From: Mycolicibacterium sp. HK-90
GTDB lineage: Bacteria > Actinomycetota > Actinomycetes > Mycobacteriales > Mycobacteriaceae
DNA length: 64,000 bases
NCBI RefSeq assembly: GCF_030486405.1
Contig: NZ_CP129613.1
Coordinates: 2,232,001 to 2,296,000 of the forward strand
Direction: 5' to 3'
A model generated the notes under the pieces. That model made no database searches, was not told the DNA's origin, and saw only the letters and a list, made by a program, of their open reading frames with translations. This document shows, piece after piece, positions 37,372 to 48,739 of the stretch (position 1 is its first letter; each line of letters begins with the position of its first letter). The position numbers and the translations under genes were made by a program.

Positions 37372-38598
37372 ATGACCTCTATCCCGACGGCATCCGCGGG
37401 CAGGCCGGTCTATCTCGATCACGCCGCCACCACCCCGATGCATCCAGCTGCCATCGAAGCGATGACGGCTGCGCTGGCGAGCGTCGGCAACGCCTCCTCA
37501 CTGCACGGGTCGGGACGCCTGGCCCGGCGCCGGATGGAGGAGGCGCGCGAAACCCTGGCCGGCCTGCTGGGCTGCCGGCCCTCCGAGGTGATCTTCACCG
37601 CCGGCGGCACCGAGAGCGACAACCTCGCCGTCAAGGGCATCTACTGGGCCCGCCGCGACGCCGAGCCCGCGCGGCGGCGCATCATCACCACCGCCGTCGA
37701 GCATCACGCCGTACTCGATGCCGTGCAGTGGCTCGCCGACCACGAGGGTGCCGAGGTCACGTGGCTGCCGGTTGACGCCGACGGCGTGGTCACGCCCGAA
37801 TCGCTGCGCGCGGCGTTCCAGGCCGGCGATGGACCCGGCGACGTCGCCCTGGTCAGCATCATGTGGGCCAACAACGAGGTCGGCACGATCATGCCGATCG
37901 CCGAACTGGCTGCGATCGCCGCCGAGTTCGAGGTCCCGATGCACAGCGACGCCATCCAGGCGGTGGGCCAGATCCCGGTCGATTTCACCTCCGCCGGATT
38001 GGCCGCCATGAGCGTGGCCGCACACAAGTTCGGCGGCCCGATGGGTGTCGGCGCGCTGGTACTGCGCCGCGACACCGCCTGCGTGCCGCTGCTGCACGGC
38101 GGCGGTCAGGAACGCGACGTGCGTTCCGGGACGCCTGACGTGGCCGGCGCGGTGGCGATGGCCGCGGCCGCCGAGGTGGCCATCGGAGGGCTCGCCGAGC
38201 ACAGCCGCCGGATGCAGGCGTTGCGAGACCGGCTGATCGACGGGGTGCTGGCCACGATCGAGGATTCGTACCTGAACGGGCCGCGGGGGGCCGGGCGGCT
38301 CCCCGCCAACACCCACTTCACTTTCCGTGGCTGCGAAGGTGATTCGCTGCTCATGCTGCTCGATGCCAAGGGCGTCGAATGCTCCACCGGCTCGGCGTGT
38401 ACCGCCGGCGTGGCGCAGCCTTCGCACGTCCTGATCGCCATGGGCGCCGACCCGGCCACCGCACGGGGGTCGCTGCGATTCTCGTTGGGGCACACCAGCA
38501 CCGACGCCGACGTCGATGCCGTGCTTGAGGTGCTGCCCGCGGCCGTCGAGCGGGCCAGGCAGGCCGCCCTGGCGAGCGCCGGAAGGTCGTTCTCATGA
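37372..38598 (+). CDS. iscS: Cysteine desulfurase IscS-like
   Basis: A 408-residue PLP enzyme that takes sulfur from cysteine for Fe-S clusters and tRNA thiolation. PLP Lys219 lies in VAAHKFGGP and the catalytic cysteine is Cys343 in STGSACTAG; the N-terminal motif is [13 protein letters not shown]. Equivalent of Rv3025c. It overlaps mnmA by ATGA, so sulfur transfer to MnmA for tRNA 2-thiouridine is its evident local role. ATG 37372 follows both a GGGGAGG Shine-Dalgarno sequence and a TATTCT element. Confidence 0.94.
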   Translation: MTSIPTASAGRPVYLDHAATTPMHPAAIEAMTAALASVGNASSLHGSGRLARRRMEEARETLAGLLGCRPSEVIFTAGGTESDNLAVKGIYWARRDAEPARRRIITTAVEHHAVLDAVQWLADHEGAEVTWLPVDADGVVTPESLRAAFQAGDGPGDVALVSIMWANNEVGTIMPIAELAAIAAEFEVPMHSDAIQAVGQIPVDFTSAGLAAMSVAAHKFGGPMGVGALVLRRDTACVPLLHGGGQERDVRSGTPDVAGAVAMAAAAEVAIGGLAEHSRRMQALRDRLIDGVLATIEDSYLNGPRGAGRLPANTHFTFRGCEGDSLLMLLDAKGVECSTGSACTAGVAQPSHVLIAMGADPATARGSLRFSLGHTSTDADVDAVLEVLPAAVERARQAALASAGRSFS

Positions 38599-39668
38599 GG
38601 GTGCTGGTGGCGATGAGCGGCGGCGTGGATTCGTCGGTGGCCGCCGCGCGGATGGTCGACGCCGGCCATGATGTCGTCGGTGTGCACCTGGCGCTGTCGT
38701 CGGCGCCGGGGACGCTGCGCACCGGATCGCGGGGGTGTTGCTCCAAGGAAGACGCTGCTGATGCCCGCCGTGTCGCCGACATACTCGACATCCCGTTCTA
38801 TGTATGGGATTTCGCCGACCGCTTCAAGGACGATGTGATCGACGATTTCGTCGAGTCCTACGCCCGCGGCGAGACCCCGAACCCATGTGTGCGCTGCAAT
38901 GAGCGGATCAAGTTCTCCGCGCTGGCGGCGCGGGCGCTGGCGCTGGGGTTCGACGCGGTGGCCACCGGCCACTACGCGCGGCTGTCCGACGGCCGGCTGC
39001 GCCGCGCGGTCGACGCGGACAAGGACCAGTCCTACGTGCTCGGTGTCCTCACCGCCGAGCAGCTGTCGCATGCGATCTTCCCGATCGGTGACACACCGAA
39101 GCCTCAGATCCGGGCCGAGGCCGCCGAGCGCGGTCTGGCTGTCGCGGAAAAGCCTGACAGCCATGACATCTGCTTCATCCCGACCGGTGACACCCAGGCC
39201 TTCCTGGGTGCGCGCATCGGGGTCCGCCGCGGCAACGTGATCGACAATGAGGGCACCGTGCTCGCCGAACACGAAGGCGTGCACGGTTTTACGATCGGTC
39301 AGCGCAAGGGGCTCGGAATCGCGGGACCCGGCGCCGACGGCCGGCCGCGTTATGTCACCGGCATCGATGCCGAGACGGGCACGGTGCGGGTCGGCGCCGC
39401 CGAAGATCTCGAAGTGCGCGAGCTGATCGGTGACAAGCCGGTGTTCACGAGTGGGACGGCGCTGCAGGGGCCGGTGGAATGCCAGGTTCAGGTGCGGGCG
39501 CACGGCGGGCTCACCGATGCGGTGGCCGAGCTGTGTGACGGCCGGCTCGCGGTGACGTTGCGGGTGCCGCTGCGTGGGGTGGCGCCGGGCCAGACGATGG
39601 TGCTGTACCGGCCCGACACTGCCGAGGGCGACGAGGTCATCGCCAGCGCGACCATCGCACGCGCGTGA
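38595..39668 (+). CDS. mnmA: tRNA-specific 2-thiouridylase MnmA
   Basis: A 357-residue PP-loop ATPase that makes 2-thiouridine at the wobble base of tRNA-Lys, -Glu and -Gln. PP-loop [11 protein letters not shown] at residue 7, [12 protein letters not shown] (Cys98/Cys101), [14 protein letters not shown] and the second catalytic Cys193 in [11 protein letters not shown]. Length is normal. It overlaps iscS upstream and the MetE-like gene downstream (GTGA). In M. tuberculosis esx/PPE genes follow this gene (Rv3024c); here they are absent. Confidence 0.95.
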   Translation: MRVLVAMSGGVDSSVAAARMVDAGHDVVGVHLALSSAPGTLRTGSRGCCSKEDAADARRVADILDIPFYVWDFADRFKDDVIDDFVESYARGETPNPCVRCNERIKFSALAARALALGFDAVATGHYARLSDGRLRRAVDADKDQSYVLGVLTAEQLSHAIFPIGDTPKPQIRAEAAERGLAVAEKPDSHDICFIPTGDTQAFLGARIGVRRGNVIDNEGTVLAEHEGVHGFTIGQRKGLGIAGPGADGRPRYVTGIDAETGTVRVGAAEDLEVRELIGDKPVFTSGTALQGPVECQVQVRAHGGLTDAVAELCDGRLAVTLRVPLRGVAPGQTMVLYRPDTAEGDEVIASATIARA

Positions 39669-40675
39669 GTGTGTTCGCAGCGGCAACCGGCATCGGATCC
39701 TGGCCGGGCACCGAGCCGCGGGCAGCCGCCGAGGTCGTCGTGGGCGAATTGCACACCCTGTCGCACCTGGTGGAGCTGCCGGCGCGGGGCATCGGCGCCG
39801 ACCTGATCGGGCGAGCCGGTGCGCTTTTGGTCGACATCGGTATCGACACCGTGCCGCGCGGGTACCGCATCGCCTCCGGCCGCAGCAGCGCGCTGCGCCG
39901 CGCGGTGAGCCTGCTCGGCGAGGACATCGATGCGCTCGAAGAGGCCTGGGAGCGTGCCGGGTTGCGGGGCAGTGGCCGTGCCGTGAAGGTGCAGGCGCCT
40001 GGTCCGATCACGTTGGCCGCCCAACTGGAACTGCCCAACGGGCATCGGGCGATCACCGACCGCGGCGCGCTGCGTGACCTGGCCGCCTCGCTGGCCGAGG
40101 GCCTCGCCGTCCATCGCGCGGAGGTGGCCAGGCGGTTGGAGACGCCGGTGGTGGTCCAGCTCGATGAGCCGTCATTACCCGCCGCGCTGGCCGGGCGGCT
40201 GTCCGGGGTCACCAGTTTCACCCCGGTACATCCGGTGGACGAGCCGCTGGCGATGAACCTGATCGACGCGTGCGTGGGCGCGGCGGGCTCCGAGGTCGCG
40301 CTGCACAGCTGTGCCCCCGAACTGCCGTGGAAGGCGTTGCAGCGCAGCGCGGTTCATGCTGTGTCGGTGGACGTCTCGACGCTGACGCCCGCGGACCTGG
40401 ACGGCATCGGCGAGTTCGTCGATTCCGGACGGACCGTGCTGCTGGGGGTGGTGCCGTCGACCGCGCCTGAGGGCAGGCCGTCGGCCGAAGAGGTCGCCAA
40501 GGCGGCAGTGGCGTTGACCGATCGGTTGGGATTCGCCCGGTCGGTGTTGCGGGATCGGATCGGTATCACGCCCTCGTGTGGGCTGGCCGGTGCCACGTCG
40601 CAGTGGGCACGCAAAGCGGTGGAGCTGACGCAGAAGGCCGCCGATGCGTTCGCCGAGGACCCGGACGCGATCTAG
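39665..40675 (+). CDS. MetE C-terminal-like protein (cobalamin-independent methionine synthase family, Rv3015c-like)
   Basis: A 336-residue barrel protein related to the C-terminal domain of MetE. It shows [10 protein letters not shown] near the start, [45 protein letters not shown] and [18 protein letters not shown], where His and Cys residues match MetE zinc-ligand regions. The stand-alone family is of uncertain function, possibly a core-MetE-like methyltransferase with another methyl donor. GTG 39665 overlaps the mnmA stop. Equivalent of Rv3015c. Confidence 0.87.
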   Translation: MSVFAAATGIGSWPGTEPRAAAEVVVGELHTLSHLVELPARGIGADLIGRAGALLVDIGIDTVPRGYRIASGRSSALRRAVSLLGEDIDALEEAWERAGLRGSGRAVKVQAPGPITLAAQLELPNGHRAITDRGALRDLAASLAEGLAVHRAEVARRLETPVVVQLDEPSLPAALAGRLSGVTSFTPVHPVDEPLAMNLIDACVGAAGSEVALHSCAPELPWKALQRSAVHAVSVDVSTLTPADLDGIGEFVDSGRTVLLGVVPSTAPEGRPSAEEVAKAAVALTDRLGFARSVLRDRIGITPSCGLAGATSQWARKAVELTQKAADAFAEDPDAI

Positions 40676-40680
40676 CAGAG

Positions 40681-40696
40681 GCAACCAAAAGGTTGC
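40681..40696. promoter_or_regulatory. Candidate ArsR operator 1 (GCAACC-N4-GGTTGC)
   Basis: Perfect inverted repeat 46 bases upstream of a near-identical copy. Placed just after the MetE-like gene and before the SRPBCC-ArsR operon, it probably binds the ArsR encoded at 41236. It could also fold as a weak terminator hairpin. Confidence 0.6.
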
Positions 40697-40726
40697 GTTT
40701 AGTCCGATGTGGCGCTAGCCTGAAAG

Positions 40727-40742
40727 GCAACTGAAAGGTTGC
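40727..40742. promoter_or_regulatory. Candidate ArsR operator 2 (GCAACT-N4-GGTTGC)
   Basis: Second copy of the operator motif, one base different from the first, ending two bases before ATG 40745 and overlapping the GAAAGG ribosome-binding sequence. The twin sites bracket the presumed promoter (TTGCGT about 40693, CTAGCC about 40714). Confidence 0.6.
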
Positions 40743-40744
40743 AT

Positions 40745-41239
40745 ATGAGTACCGATCGGATCGAAAAGGAAGTTCTGCTCAAGGCTCCGCTGGAGCGGGT
40801 GTGGCGCGCGATCAGTGATTCCGGGGAGTTCGGCCGCTGGTTCGGGGTCCGGTTCGACGGCCCCTTCGTTGCCGGGCGATCCGTCAACGGGGTGATGACG
40901 CCGACCGAGGTCGACGACGAGGTCGCCGCCATGCAGGAGCCCTACGCGGGTGAGGCCGACGCCTGGCACATCGTGGCGCTCGAGCCGCCGCACCGGCTGG
41001 CCTTCCGATGGCATCCGTACGCCGTCGAACCCGGCGCACGTGATCCGGAGGCACCCACCACCCTCGTCGAGTTCACGCTGGCCGAGACCGATGGCGGGGT
41101 TCTGCTGCGCATCGTCGAATCGGGATTCGACGCGATTCCCGCGGCGCGGCGGAAGCCGGCATTCGAGGCCAACAGCGAAGGCTGGGCCCACCAGGCCGAG
41201 ATGGTGCGAAAGTACCTCGCGCTCGGCGAGCAGGTGTGA
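40745..41239 (+). CDS. SRPBCC/AHSA1-domain protein
   Basis: A 164-residue START-like (AHSA1) protein with a hydrophobic cavity fold: begins with IEKEVLLKAPLERVWRAISD, then FGRWFGVRFDGPF and a C-terminal helix with GWAHQAEMVRKYLALGEQ. It is cotranscribed with an ArsR-type regulator through a GTGA overlap, a widespread SRPBCC-ArsR pair in actinobacteria (as with Rv2035-Rv2034). Its ligand is unknown. ATG 40745 is chosen by its GAAAGG Shine-Dalgarno sequence; TTG 40739 is too close to it. Confidence 0.87.
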   Translation: MSTDRIEKEVLLKAPLERVWRAISDSGEFGRWFGVRFDGPFVAGRSVNGVMTPTEVDDEVAAMQEPYAGEADAWHIVALEPPHRLAFRWHPYAVEPGARDPEAPTTLVEFTLAETDGGVLLRIVESGFDAIPAARRKPAFEANSEGWAHQAEMVRKYLALGEQV

Positions 41240-41559
41240 CGGCCGCCGTCGCCGAGCGGGCGTCTCTGTTCGACGCGCTCGGCGATCCCAACCGGCTGCG
41301 CATCGTCACGCGGCTCTGCGAGGGTGGTCCGTGTTCGACGGTCCAACTGACACAGGTGATTCCGGTGACGCGTCAGGCCGCGACCAAGCACCTGCTGCTG
41401 TTGGAGGCGGTGGGCCTGGTGACCAGTGACCGCAAGGGACGTGAACGCATCTGGCGGATCCAGCCGGAGCCGTTGGAGCAGGCGAGCGACTACCTGACCG
41501 CACTGTCGCGTCGTTGGGACGATGCGCTCGACCGGTTGCGCGCGTTCGTCGAGGAGTAG
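41236..41559 (+). CDS. ArsR-family winged-helix regulator
   Basis: A 107-residue ArsR/SmtB-type repressor: FDALGDPNRLRIVTRLCEGG, then recognition helix PVTRQAATKHLLLLEAVGLV and wing TSDRKGRERIWRI. It has one Cys in GGPCST but no evident metal-binding CxC cluster, so it belongs with the metal-independent SdpR-like group. It overlaps the SRPBCC gene and probably autoregulates through the twin CAACC-GGTTG sites. Confidence 0.9.
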   Translation: MTAAVAERASLFDALGDPNRLRIVTRLCEGGPCSTVQLTQVIPVTRQAATKHLLLLEAVGLVTSDRKGRERIWRIQPEPLEQASDYLTALSRRWDDALDRLRAFVEE

Positions 41560-41607
41560 CCACCGGCGGGCATCACCACGTTGTGTCACGCCCGCGTCAC
41601 GACGTGG

Positions 41608-43191
41608 CTAGCGGTTGCGCAGCTCCCGGCGCAGGATCTTGCCGGCCGCGGACTTCGGCACCGCGTCGATGAACTCGACCTGGCGCACCTTCTTGTAGGG
41701 CGCGACCTGGCCGGCGACGAACGTGATGACCTCGTCGCCGGTCAGCTCCGCGCCGGATTGTCTGACCACGAAGGCTTTCGGCACCTCTTCGCCGGATTCG
41801 CTGTCCTGCACCCCGATCACCGCGGCGTCGGCGACACCGGGATGGGTCAACAGCACGGCCTCCAGCTCGGCCGGGGGTACCTGGTAACCCTTGTACTTGA
41901 TGAGCTCCTTGAGCCGGTCGACGATGTAGACGCAGCCCGTGGCGTCGACCTTCGCCAGGTCGCCGGTGTGCAGGAAACCGTCGGAGTCGATGGTCTCGCT
42001 GGTGGCTTCCTCGTTGTTGAGGTATCCGGCCATCACGTTGGGGCCTTTGAACCACAGCTCACCGGTTTCGCTCAAACCTTCTGCCGGGATACCGATTTCG
42101 GCGCCGGTATCCGGGTCGACGAGCTTGCTCTCCGCGTTCGGCACCGTCCAGCCGCACGAGTCCAACGGCGCGACACTGCCGATCAAGGCCAGGCCACCGT
42201 CGGTCGGGGTGATGTGGCTGACCGGGCTCAGCTCGCTCATGCCGTAGCCCTGAACCACATTGCAGCCCAACCGGTTGGCCACCGCATGGCCGAGCTCCGC
42301 GTCCAGCGACGCCGCACCGGACATGATGCCCTTGAGCGAGGACAGGTCGTAGGAATCGATGAGCGGGTGCTTGGCCAGGGCGACGGCGACCGGCGGGGCG
42401 ATGTAGGCGAACGTGCACTTGTGATTCTGGATGTTGCCGAGGAACTGCGCGAGGTCGAACGACGGCATGATGATCAGCCGGGCCCGCGCGTGCAGTGCGG
42501 CGTTGAGCAGCACCGTCATTCCGTAGATGTGGAAGAAGGGCAGCACGGCCAGCAGCCGGTCGTCGGAGGTCATGCCCTGCAGTGGGCGGATCTGCGCGAC
42601 GTTGGCCGTCAGATTGGCGTGGGTGAGCATGACGCCCTTGGGGTTTGCCGTCGTCCCCGAGCTGTAGGGCAGCACCGCCAGATGTGTTGCCGGGTCGAAA
42701 CTGACGTCGGGTGCCGGGCCCTCGGCGCCGATGCCGCTGGAGTCGGGGTCGTCGAGCACCACCACCTGGTCTGCGGACAGACCTGCCGCCTCGGCTCCAT
42801 CCAAGGCCTGCGGCCTCAGGGCGTTCACGGTGACCAGCAGGCGGGCCTTCGAGTCCATCAGTTGCTTGGCGATGTCGTGCGCGGTGAACAACGCGTTGAC
42901 GGTGGTGGCGGTGGCGCCCGCGCGCAGAATGCCGTGGAACGCGATCGCGAATCCCGAGCTGTTCGGGGACAACAGCGCCACGACGTCACCGACGCCGACC
43001 CCGCGGGCCGCCAACCCGCCCGCGAACGCGTCGATCCGGCTGACCAGCTCGCCGTAGGTCGTCTCGGTTCCGGAGGCGGCGTCCACCATGGCGGTGCGCC
43101 CGGCATCGGCCGGAGACAGCTCGGCGAACAGGTAGTCGTAGATGCTGACGGTGGGCAGCGCCACGTCGGCGAACGGACTGGCGAAACTCAT
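41608..43191 (-). CDS. Acyl-CoA ligase, 4-coumarate:CoA ligase-like
   Basis: A 527-residue ANL-superfamily enzyme that adenylates a carboxylate and forms the CoA thioester. Motifs: P-loop-like LPYSSGTTANPKGVMLTH, A5 QGYGMSELSP, A7 GWLHTGDLA-type GFLHTGDLAKVDATG, hinge VDRLKELIKYKGYQV and A10 PKSAAGKILRREL with the catalytic Lys. The whole closely resembles 4-coumarate-CoA ligases and FadD proteins; the precise acid is not predictable. It lies 13 bases after the YjbR-like gene on the same strand. Confidence 0.92.
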   Translation of the reverse strand: MSFASPFADVALPTVSIYDYLFAELSPADAGRTAMVDAASGTETTYGELVSRIDAFAGGLAARGVGVGDVVALLSPNSSGFAIAFHGILRAGATATTVNALFTAHDIAKQLMDSKARLLVTVNALRPQALDGAEAAGLSADQVVVLDDPDSSGIGAEGPAPDVSFDPATHLAVLPYSSGTTANPKGVMLTHANLTANVAQIRPLQGMTSDDRLLAVLPFFHIYGMTVLLNAALHARARLIIMPSFDLAQFLGNIQNHKCTFAYIAPPVAVALAKHPLIDSYDLSSLKGIMSGAASLDAELGHAVANRLGCNVVQGYGMSELSPVSHITPTDGGLALIGSVAPLDSCGWTVPNAESKLVDPDTGAEIGIPAEGLSETGELWFKGPNVMAGYLNNEEATSETIDSDGFLHTGDLAKVDATGCVYIVDRLKELIKYKGYQVPPAELEAVLLTHPGVADAAVIGVQDSESGEEVPKAFVVRQSGAELTGDEVITFVAGQVAPYKKVRQVEFIDAVPKSAAGKILRRELRNR

Positions 43192-43204
43192 GGCTGCTCC
43201 CGTT

Positions 43205-43606
43205 TCAGTTCTCGTCGAGTTTTTTGATGAGTCGGCGAGAGGCGACCAACCGGAACGAGGCGTCGATGAGTTCGCGGACCTCGACCCAATCTACCTTTGC
43301 CGCAGTGAAGTCCAGACCGAGCCAGCCGAACGGGCCCATGTAGGCCGGGAAGAAGAATCGGCGGTCCTGCTCGAGTGCGCGGCGGTCACTCTCGTCGACC
43401 TTGATCAGCAGCGAATGCGGAAACGGCACCATCTCGCCGCGGCCCTCGGGTTTCACGTTGCCGCCGTACATGGCGAACATCTTCGGTGCGCAGAACACCG
43501 GCCTACCCCACGAGATCTTCTCGAAGGCCTCGGGAAACCCCAGGGCCACCGTACGGAGTTCGGCCAGGCCCAAGTCGTCGTCACTGAACATGATCGGGTG
43601 CGGCAT
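43205..43606 (-). CDS. MmcQ/YjbR-family protein
   Basis: A 133-residue protein of the MmcQ/YjbR fold (KSWGRPVF-like KISWGRPVFCAPKMFAMYGG, then FFPAYMGPFGWLGLDF and WVEVRELIDASFRLVASRRL). The fold is CyaY-like and the family is sometimes called DNA-binding, with no firm function. It is the first gene of a two-gene transcript with the acyl-CoA ligase. The promoter region is shared with the divergent methyltransferase and contains an IdeR-like iron box. Confidence 0.85.
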   Translation of the reverse strand: MPHPIMFSDDDLGLAELRTVALGFPEAFEKISWGRPVFCAPKMFAMYGGNVKPEGRGEMVPFPHSLLIKVDESDRRALEQDRRFFFPAYMGPFGWLGLDFTAAKVDWVEVRELIDASFRLVASRRLIKKLDEN

Positions 43607-43648
43607 GTGGTCAGGGTAGCGGGGCGTGCCGACTCGCTGGATGCATCA

Positions 43649-43667
43649 TTAGGCTAGCCTTACCTAA
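43649..43667. promoter_or_regulatory. Putative IdeR iron box
   Basis: TTAGGCTAGCCTTACCTAA matches 16 of 19 positions of the mycobacterial IdeR consensus TTAGGTTAGGCTAACCTAA, with both outer TTAGG/CCTAA half-sites intact. It lies 18 bases upstream of the methyltransferase ATG at 43686 and 42 bases from the divergent YjbR-like start. IdeR with Fe(II) would repress. Confidence 0.72.
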
Positions 43668-43685
43668 TCGAAAAGGAAGGTGGAC

Positions 43686-46431
<2,746 letters not shown>

Positions 46432-46463
46432 AATTGGTGCCCGTGGGTCGGTCGCGCGCATCT

Positions 46464-46469
46464 TACGGT
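46464..46469 (+). promoter_or_regulatory. -10 element of the three-gene membrane-protein operon
   Basis: TACGGT, 7-base spacer, GTG 46477; probably leaderless. Confidence 0.45.
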
Positions 46470-46476
46470 TGGCTGT

Positions 46477-47451
46477 GTGAGAGCTGACTCGCGGTGGCCG
46501 CTGGTCCAGGTGGTGGTTGCCGCCGCGGGGCTGCTGCTTGCGGTCGTGCCGTTCTATGTCCATGTCTCAGTGGTTGTCGCGGTCATGGCGATCGCGGTCG
46601 GAGCAGGCGGTCTGGGGCTGGGGGTGCGCGGCTTGGTCCGGTCGCCGGGCTTCTCGGTAACTGCCCTCACCGGGATCACCGCAGGCGGTCTCGCAGTGTT
46701 GCTCGCCGTGGTGGCGATACTTGTCGACGTCACTGTTCCTGCGGTCGCGCCTGCGAACGATCGCCACGTCGACACCCCGCAGGTTCTCGACGACGAACTC
46801 GAAGTCAATTTCGGCGCATTCAGGTACCGCACCGGTGTGGGCGCCACCGGGCGTACGTGGGTGTGGGAATCCGGATTGCCGATCACGGTGCGCAACAAGC
46901 TCGATGCGACGCGCACATTCGAACTCACGGTCGCAGGGTTCGAGAGCGAACACCGTCAAGTGGCCGACGCCAGTGACCGGTTCACGCTCAAACCTGGTGC
47001 CACCCAGACCATCGACTTCTTCGCCTATGGGCTCAGCCCCCGGGTCGCGGAGAAACTCAAGAGCGCGGATCTGCGGGTCATCGTGGCGCACAGCGCTGAC
47101 ACGGATCCGGCCGCGACGCAGTACCTCGGCGCGGGCACCGAGACTGTGCTTGCCGACCAACTCGAGGTGAAGTTCGGCGAACCCGGTCCGTATTCCATCA
47201 ACGGGATCAACGTCGGCATCGAGGTTCCCCTCACGCTGGTCAATCGACTGGACGAGGCGCGGACATATTCCGTCGAGATAGTCGCGATGGACGGAAATGT
47301 GCAATTGGCAACAGGATTGGTGACCGAAGTCTTGGCCCCGCATGCAATCGGCCGGGCCTCGGTGACACTCGACAAGATGGCGAATCCCAACGCCACTTAC
47401 GAAGTGCTCGTGGCGAATTCCTATCCGGTTGCCGAAGGGAGCGGTACGTGA
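46477..47451 (+). CDS. Membrane-anchored protein with two copies of an undescribed beta domain
   Basis: A 324-residue protein I do not recognise. Residues 10-25, 29-50 and 60-84 are hydrophobic helices. The rest is extracytoplasmic and contains two related domains, about 106-204 and 228-313. Each opens with LEVxFG (LEVNFGAF, LEVKFGEP), has an N-K/R-LD motif (TVRNKLDATRTFELTVAGF, TLVNRLDEARTYSVEIVAM) and ends in an AxxRV/TYEV strand, suggesting immunoglobulin-like beta sandwiches. The two downstream genes each carry one copy. GTG 46477 is probably leaderless. First gene of a translationally coupled trio. Confidence 0.85.
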   Translation: MRADSRWPLVQVVVAAAGLLLAVVPFYVHVSVVVAVMAIAVGAGGLGLGVRGLVRSPGFSVTALTGITAGGLAVLLAVVAILVDVTVPAVAPANDRHVDTPQVLDDELEVNFGAFRYRTGVGATGRTWVWESGLPITVRNKLDATRTFELTVAGFESEHRQVADASDRFTLKPGATQTIDFFAYGLSPRVAEKLKSADLRVIVAHSADTDPAATQYLGAGTETVLADQLEVKFGEPGPYSINGINVGIEVPLTLVNRLDEARTYSVEIVAMDGNVQLATGLVTEVLAPHAIGRASVTLDKMANPNATYEVLVANSYPVAEGSGT

Positions 47452-48071
47452 GCCCGGACGATCCAACGCCACCGGTGTGGCCCCTGGTGGCAATCGTGTT
47501 GGGAGTGTCCGGGTTCGGCCTGGCCTTCGCGCCGTACCCAGCGGGGTTCGTCGCCGGTGCGGCGGGATTGGTCGGCGTCATCGCGGGGACCGTCGCCGTC
47601 ATCCGGGTCAGGTGGAGTCGGGGACGGTCGCCCGCGCTCGCCGTAGGCGGCATCGCATTGTCGGTGGCGGCGATCGCGGTGGCGTCGGTGAGTACCGCGA
47701 GGGCCCTGGATCGTCAGCCGCCCGCGGACAAGACCGATCACGTGATGGCCCGCGAACTCGACGTCCGCATCGGGGATTTCGAGGCGTCGCCTCCGGGGAA
47801 GCACGGTAGGCCGTCGTCGGGTCCTCGACTGTTGGTGACGCTCACCAACAAACGGGACGTCCCCGCGACCTATTCGATTGCGGTCGGCGGCTATCTGGGC
47901 GACAGCGACGAACAGATCCGAGCGGACCGCATCCCGGTCACCCTGGCCGGCGGTGCCAGCCAGGAGGTGGAGATGTTCACGAAGGCCGACAAGTCGACCG
48001 CCCAGCGGTTGCAGGGCGCTGATTTTCGTTTGATCGGTGCGTGGTCCCACGTTCCGGAGCTCGGCGCGTGA
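47448..48071 (+). CDS. Membrane-anchored protein with one copy of the same beta domain
   Basis: A 207-residue protein with three N-terminal hydrophobic stretches (about 12-30, 34-51, 62-84) and one extracytoplasmic domain, about 103-200. The domain aligns with those of the upstream gene: LDVRIGDFEA opening, VTLTNKRDVPATYSIAVGGY in the middle and LQGADFRLIGA at the end. GTG 47448 overlaps the previous stop (GTGA). No known family assigned. Confidence 0.83.
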   Translation: MSPDDPTPPVWPLVAIVLGVSGFGLAFAPYPAGFVAGAAGLVGVIAGTVAVIRVRWSRGRSPALAVGGIALSVAAIAVASVSTARALDRQPPADKTDHVMARELDVRIGDFEASPPGKHGRPSSGPRLLVTLTNKRDVPATYSIAVGGYLGDSDEQIRADRIPVTLAGGASQEVEMFTKADKSTAQRLQGADFRLIGAWSHVPELGA

Positions 48072-48706
48072 TACCGGCGGCCGGGATCGTCGCCGGAGCG
48101 GGCGGTGTCGTGTTGGCCTTCGCAATGGGTGGACCGCCGGGAGCGCTGCTGGGCGGGATCGGTGTGGTGGCAGGAGTGACCGGACTGCACCGAGCCCTGC
48201 GGTCGAAGTCCAATCCCCTGGGCGCAGTGGTGGCTTTGGTCGTATCGGGCTTGGCGATCGCTGCCACGGCGGTCGCGCTTCTGGCGCCGGTGGTCGCGGT
48301 GCCGTGCGACGCTGTCGCCATCCGAGAATCCCAGTTCGGTAAGGGTTTCAACGGCTTCGACAACTCGAATGTCGAAGAGGTGCTCGGCAAGCTGCTGCAG
48401 GTCGACTTCGGTGCGGTGAGGACCGGGACGGATGAGCCCGGCGTGCTGATGACATTGACCAACAGAAAAGACGTCGCGATGGATTTCCACGTCACGGTGG
48501 CCGCCTTCGACGGCGCAGGGAACAAGATCGCCGAGGACGGGGGCGACGGATTCCTGGCCGGCACGCTTCTGGGTCCGCGAGCCGTCGAGCAGCAACGGGT
48601 GCTGGCCCGCGACGTTGCGCGGCTCGGCGGTGCCACGTTCAAGGTCACTGCCGTGCAGGCGAGTCCGTTCTCCCCGACGTTTTGTGACAGTCCGCCGACG
48701 AGCTGA
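48068..48706 (+). CDS. Membrane-anchored protein with one copy of the same beta domain
   Basis: A 212-residue protein with the same layout: Gly/Ala/Val-rich hydrophobic helices to about residue 80, then a domain with LLQVDFGAVRTG, MTLTNRKDVAMDFHVTVAAFD and GGATFKVTAV. It differs by an extra linker with a Cys (PCDAVAIRESQ) and a C-terminal Cys (FCDSPPTS), which may form a disulfide. GTG 48068 overlaps the previous stop; the frame is open from 48041 without better sequence. Last gene of the trio, convergent with the ACT-domain gene. Confidence 0.82.
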   Translation: MIPAAGIVAGAGGVVLAFAMGGPPGALLGGIGVVAGVTGLHRALRSKSNPLGAVVALVVSGLAIAATAVALLAPVVAVPCDAVAIRESQFGKGFNGFDNSNVEEVLGKLLQVDFGAVRTGTDEPGVLMTLTNRKDVAMDFHVTVAAFDGAGNKIAEDGGDGFLAGTLLGPRAVEQQRVLARDVARLGGATFKVTAVQASPFSPTFCDSPPTS

Positions 48707-48739
48707 CATCGGTGCCAGGGCACCGCTCGGAATCTCGGC

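Noticed and set aside
40681..40696. Hairpin as terminator of the MetE-like gene
   Set aside because: Only a 6-bp stem without a U-tract; the near-identical second copy favours an operator.
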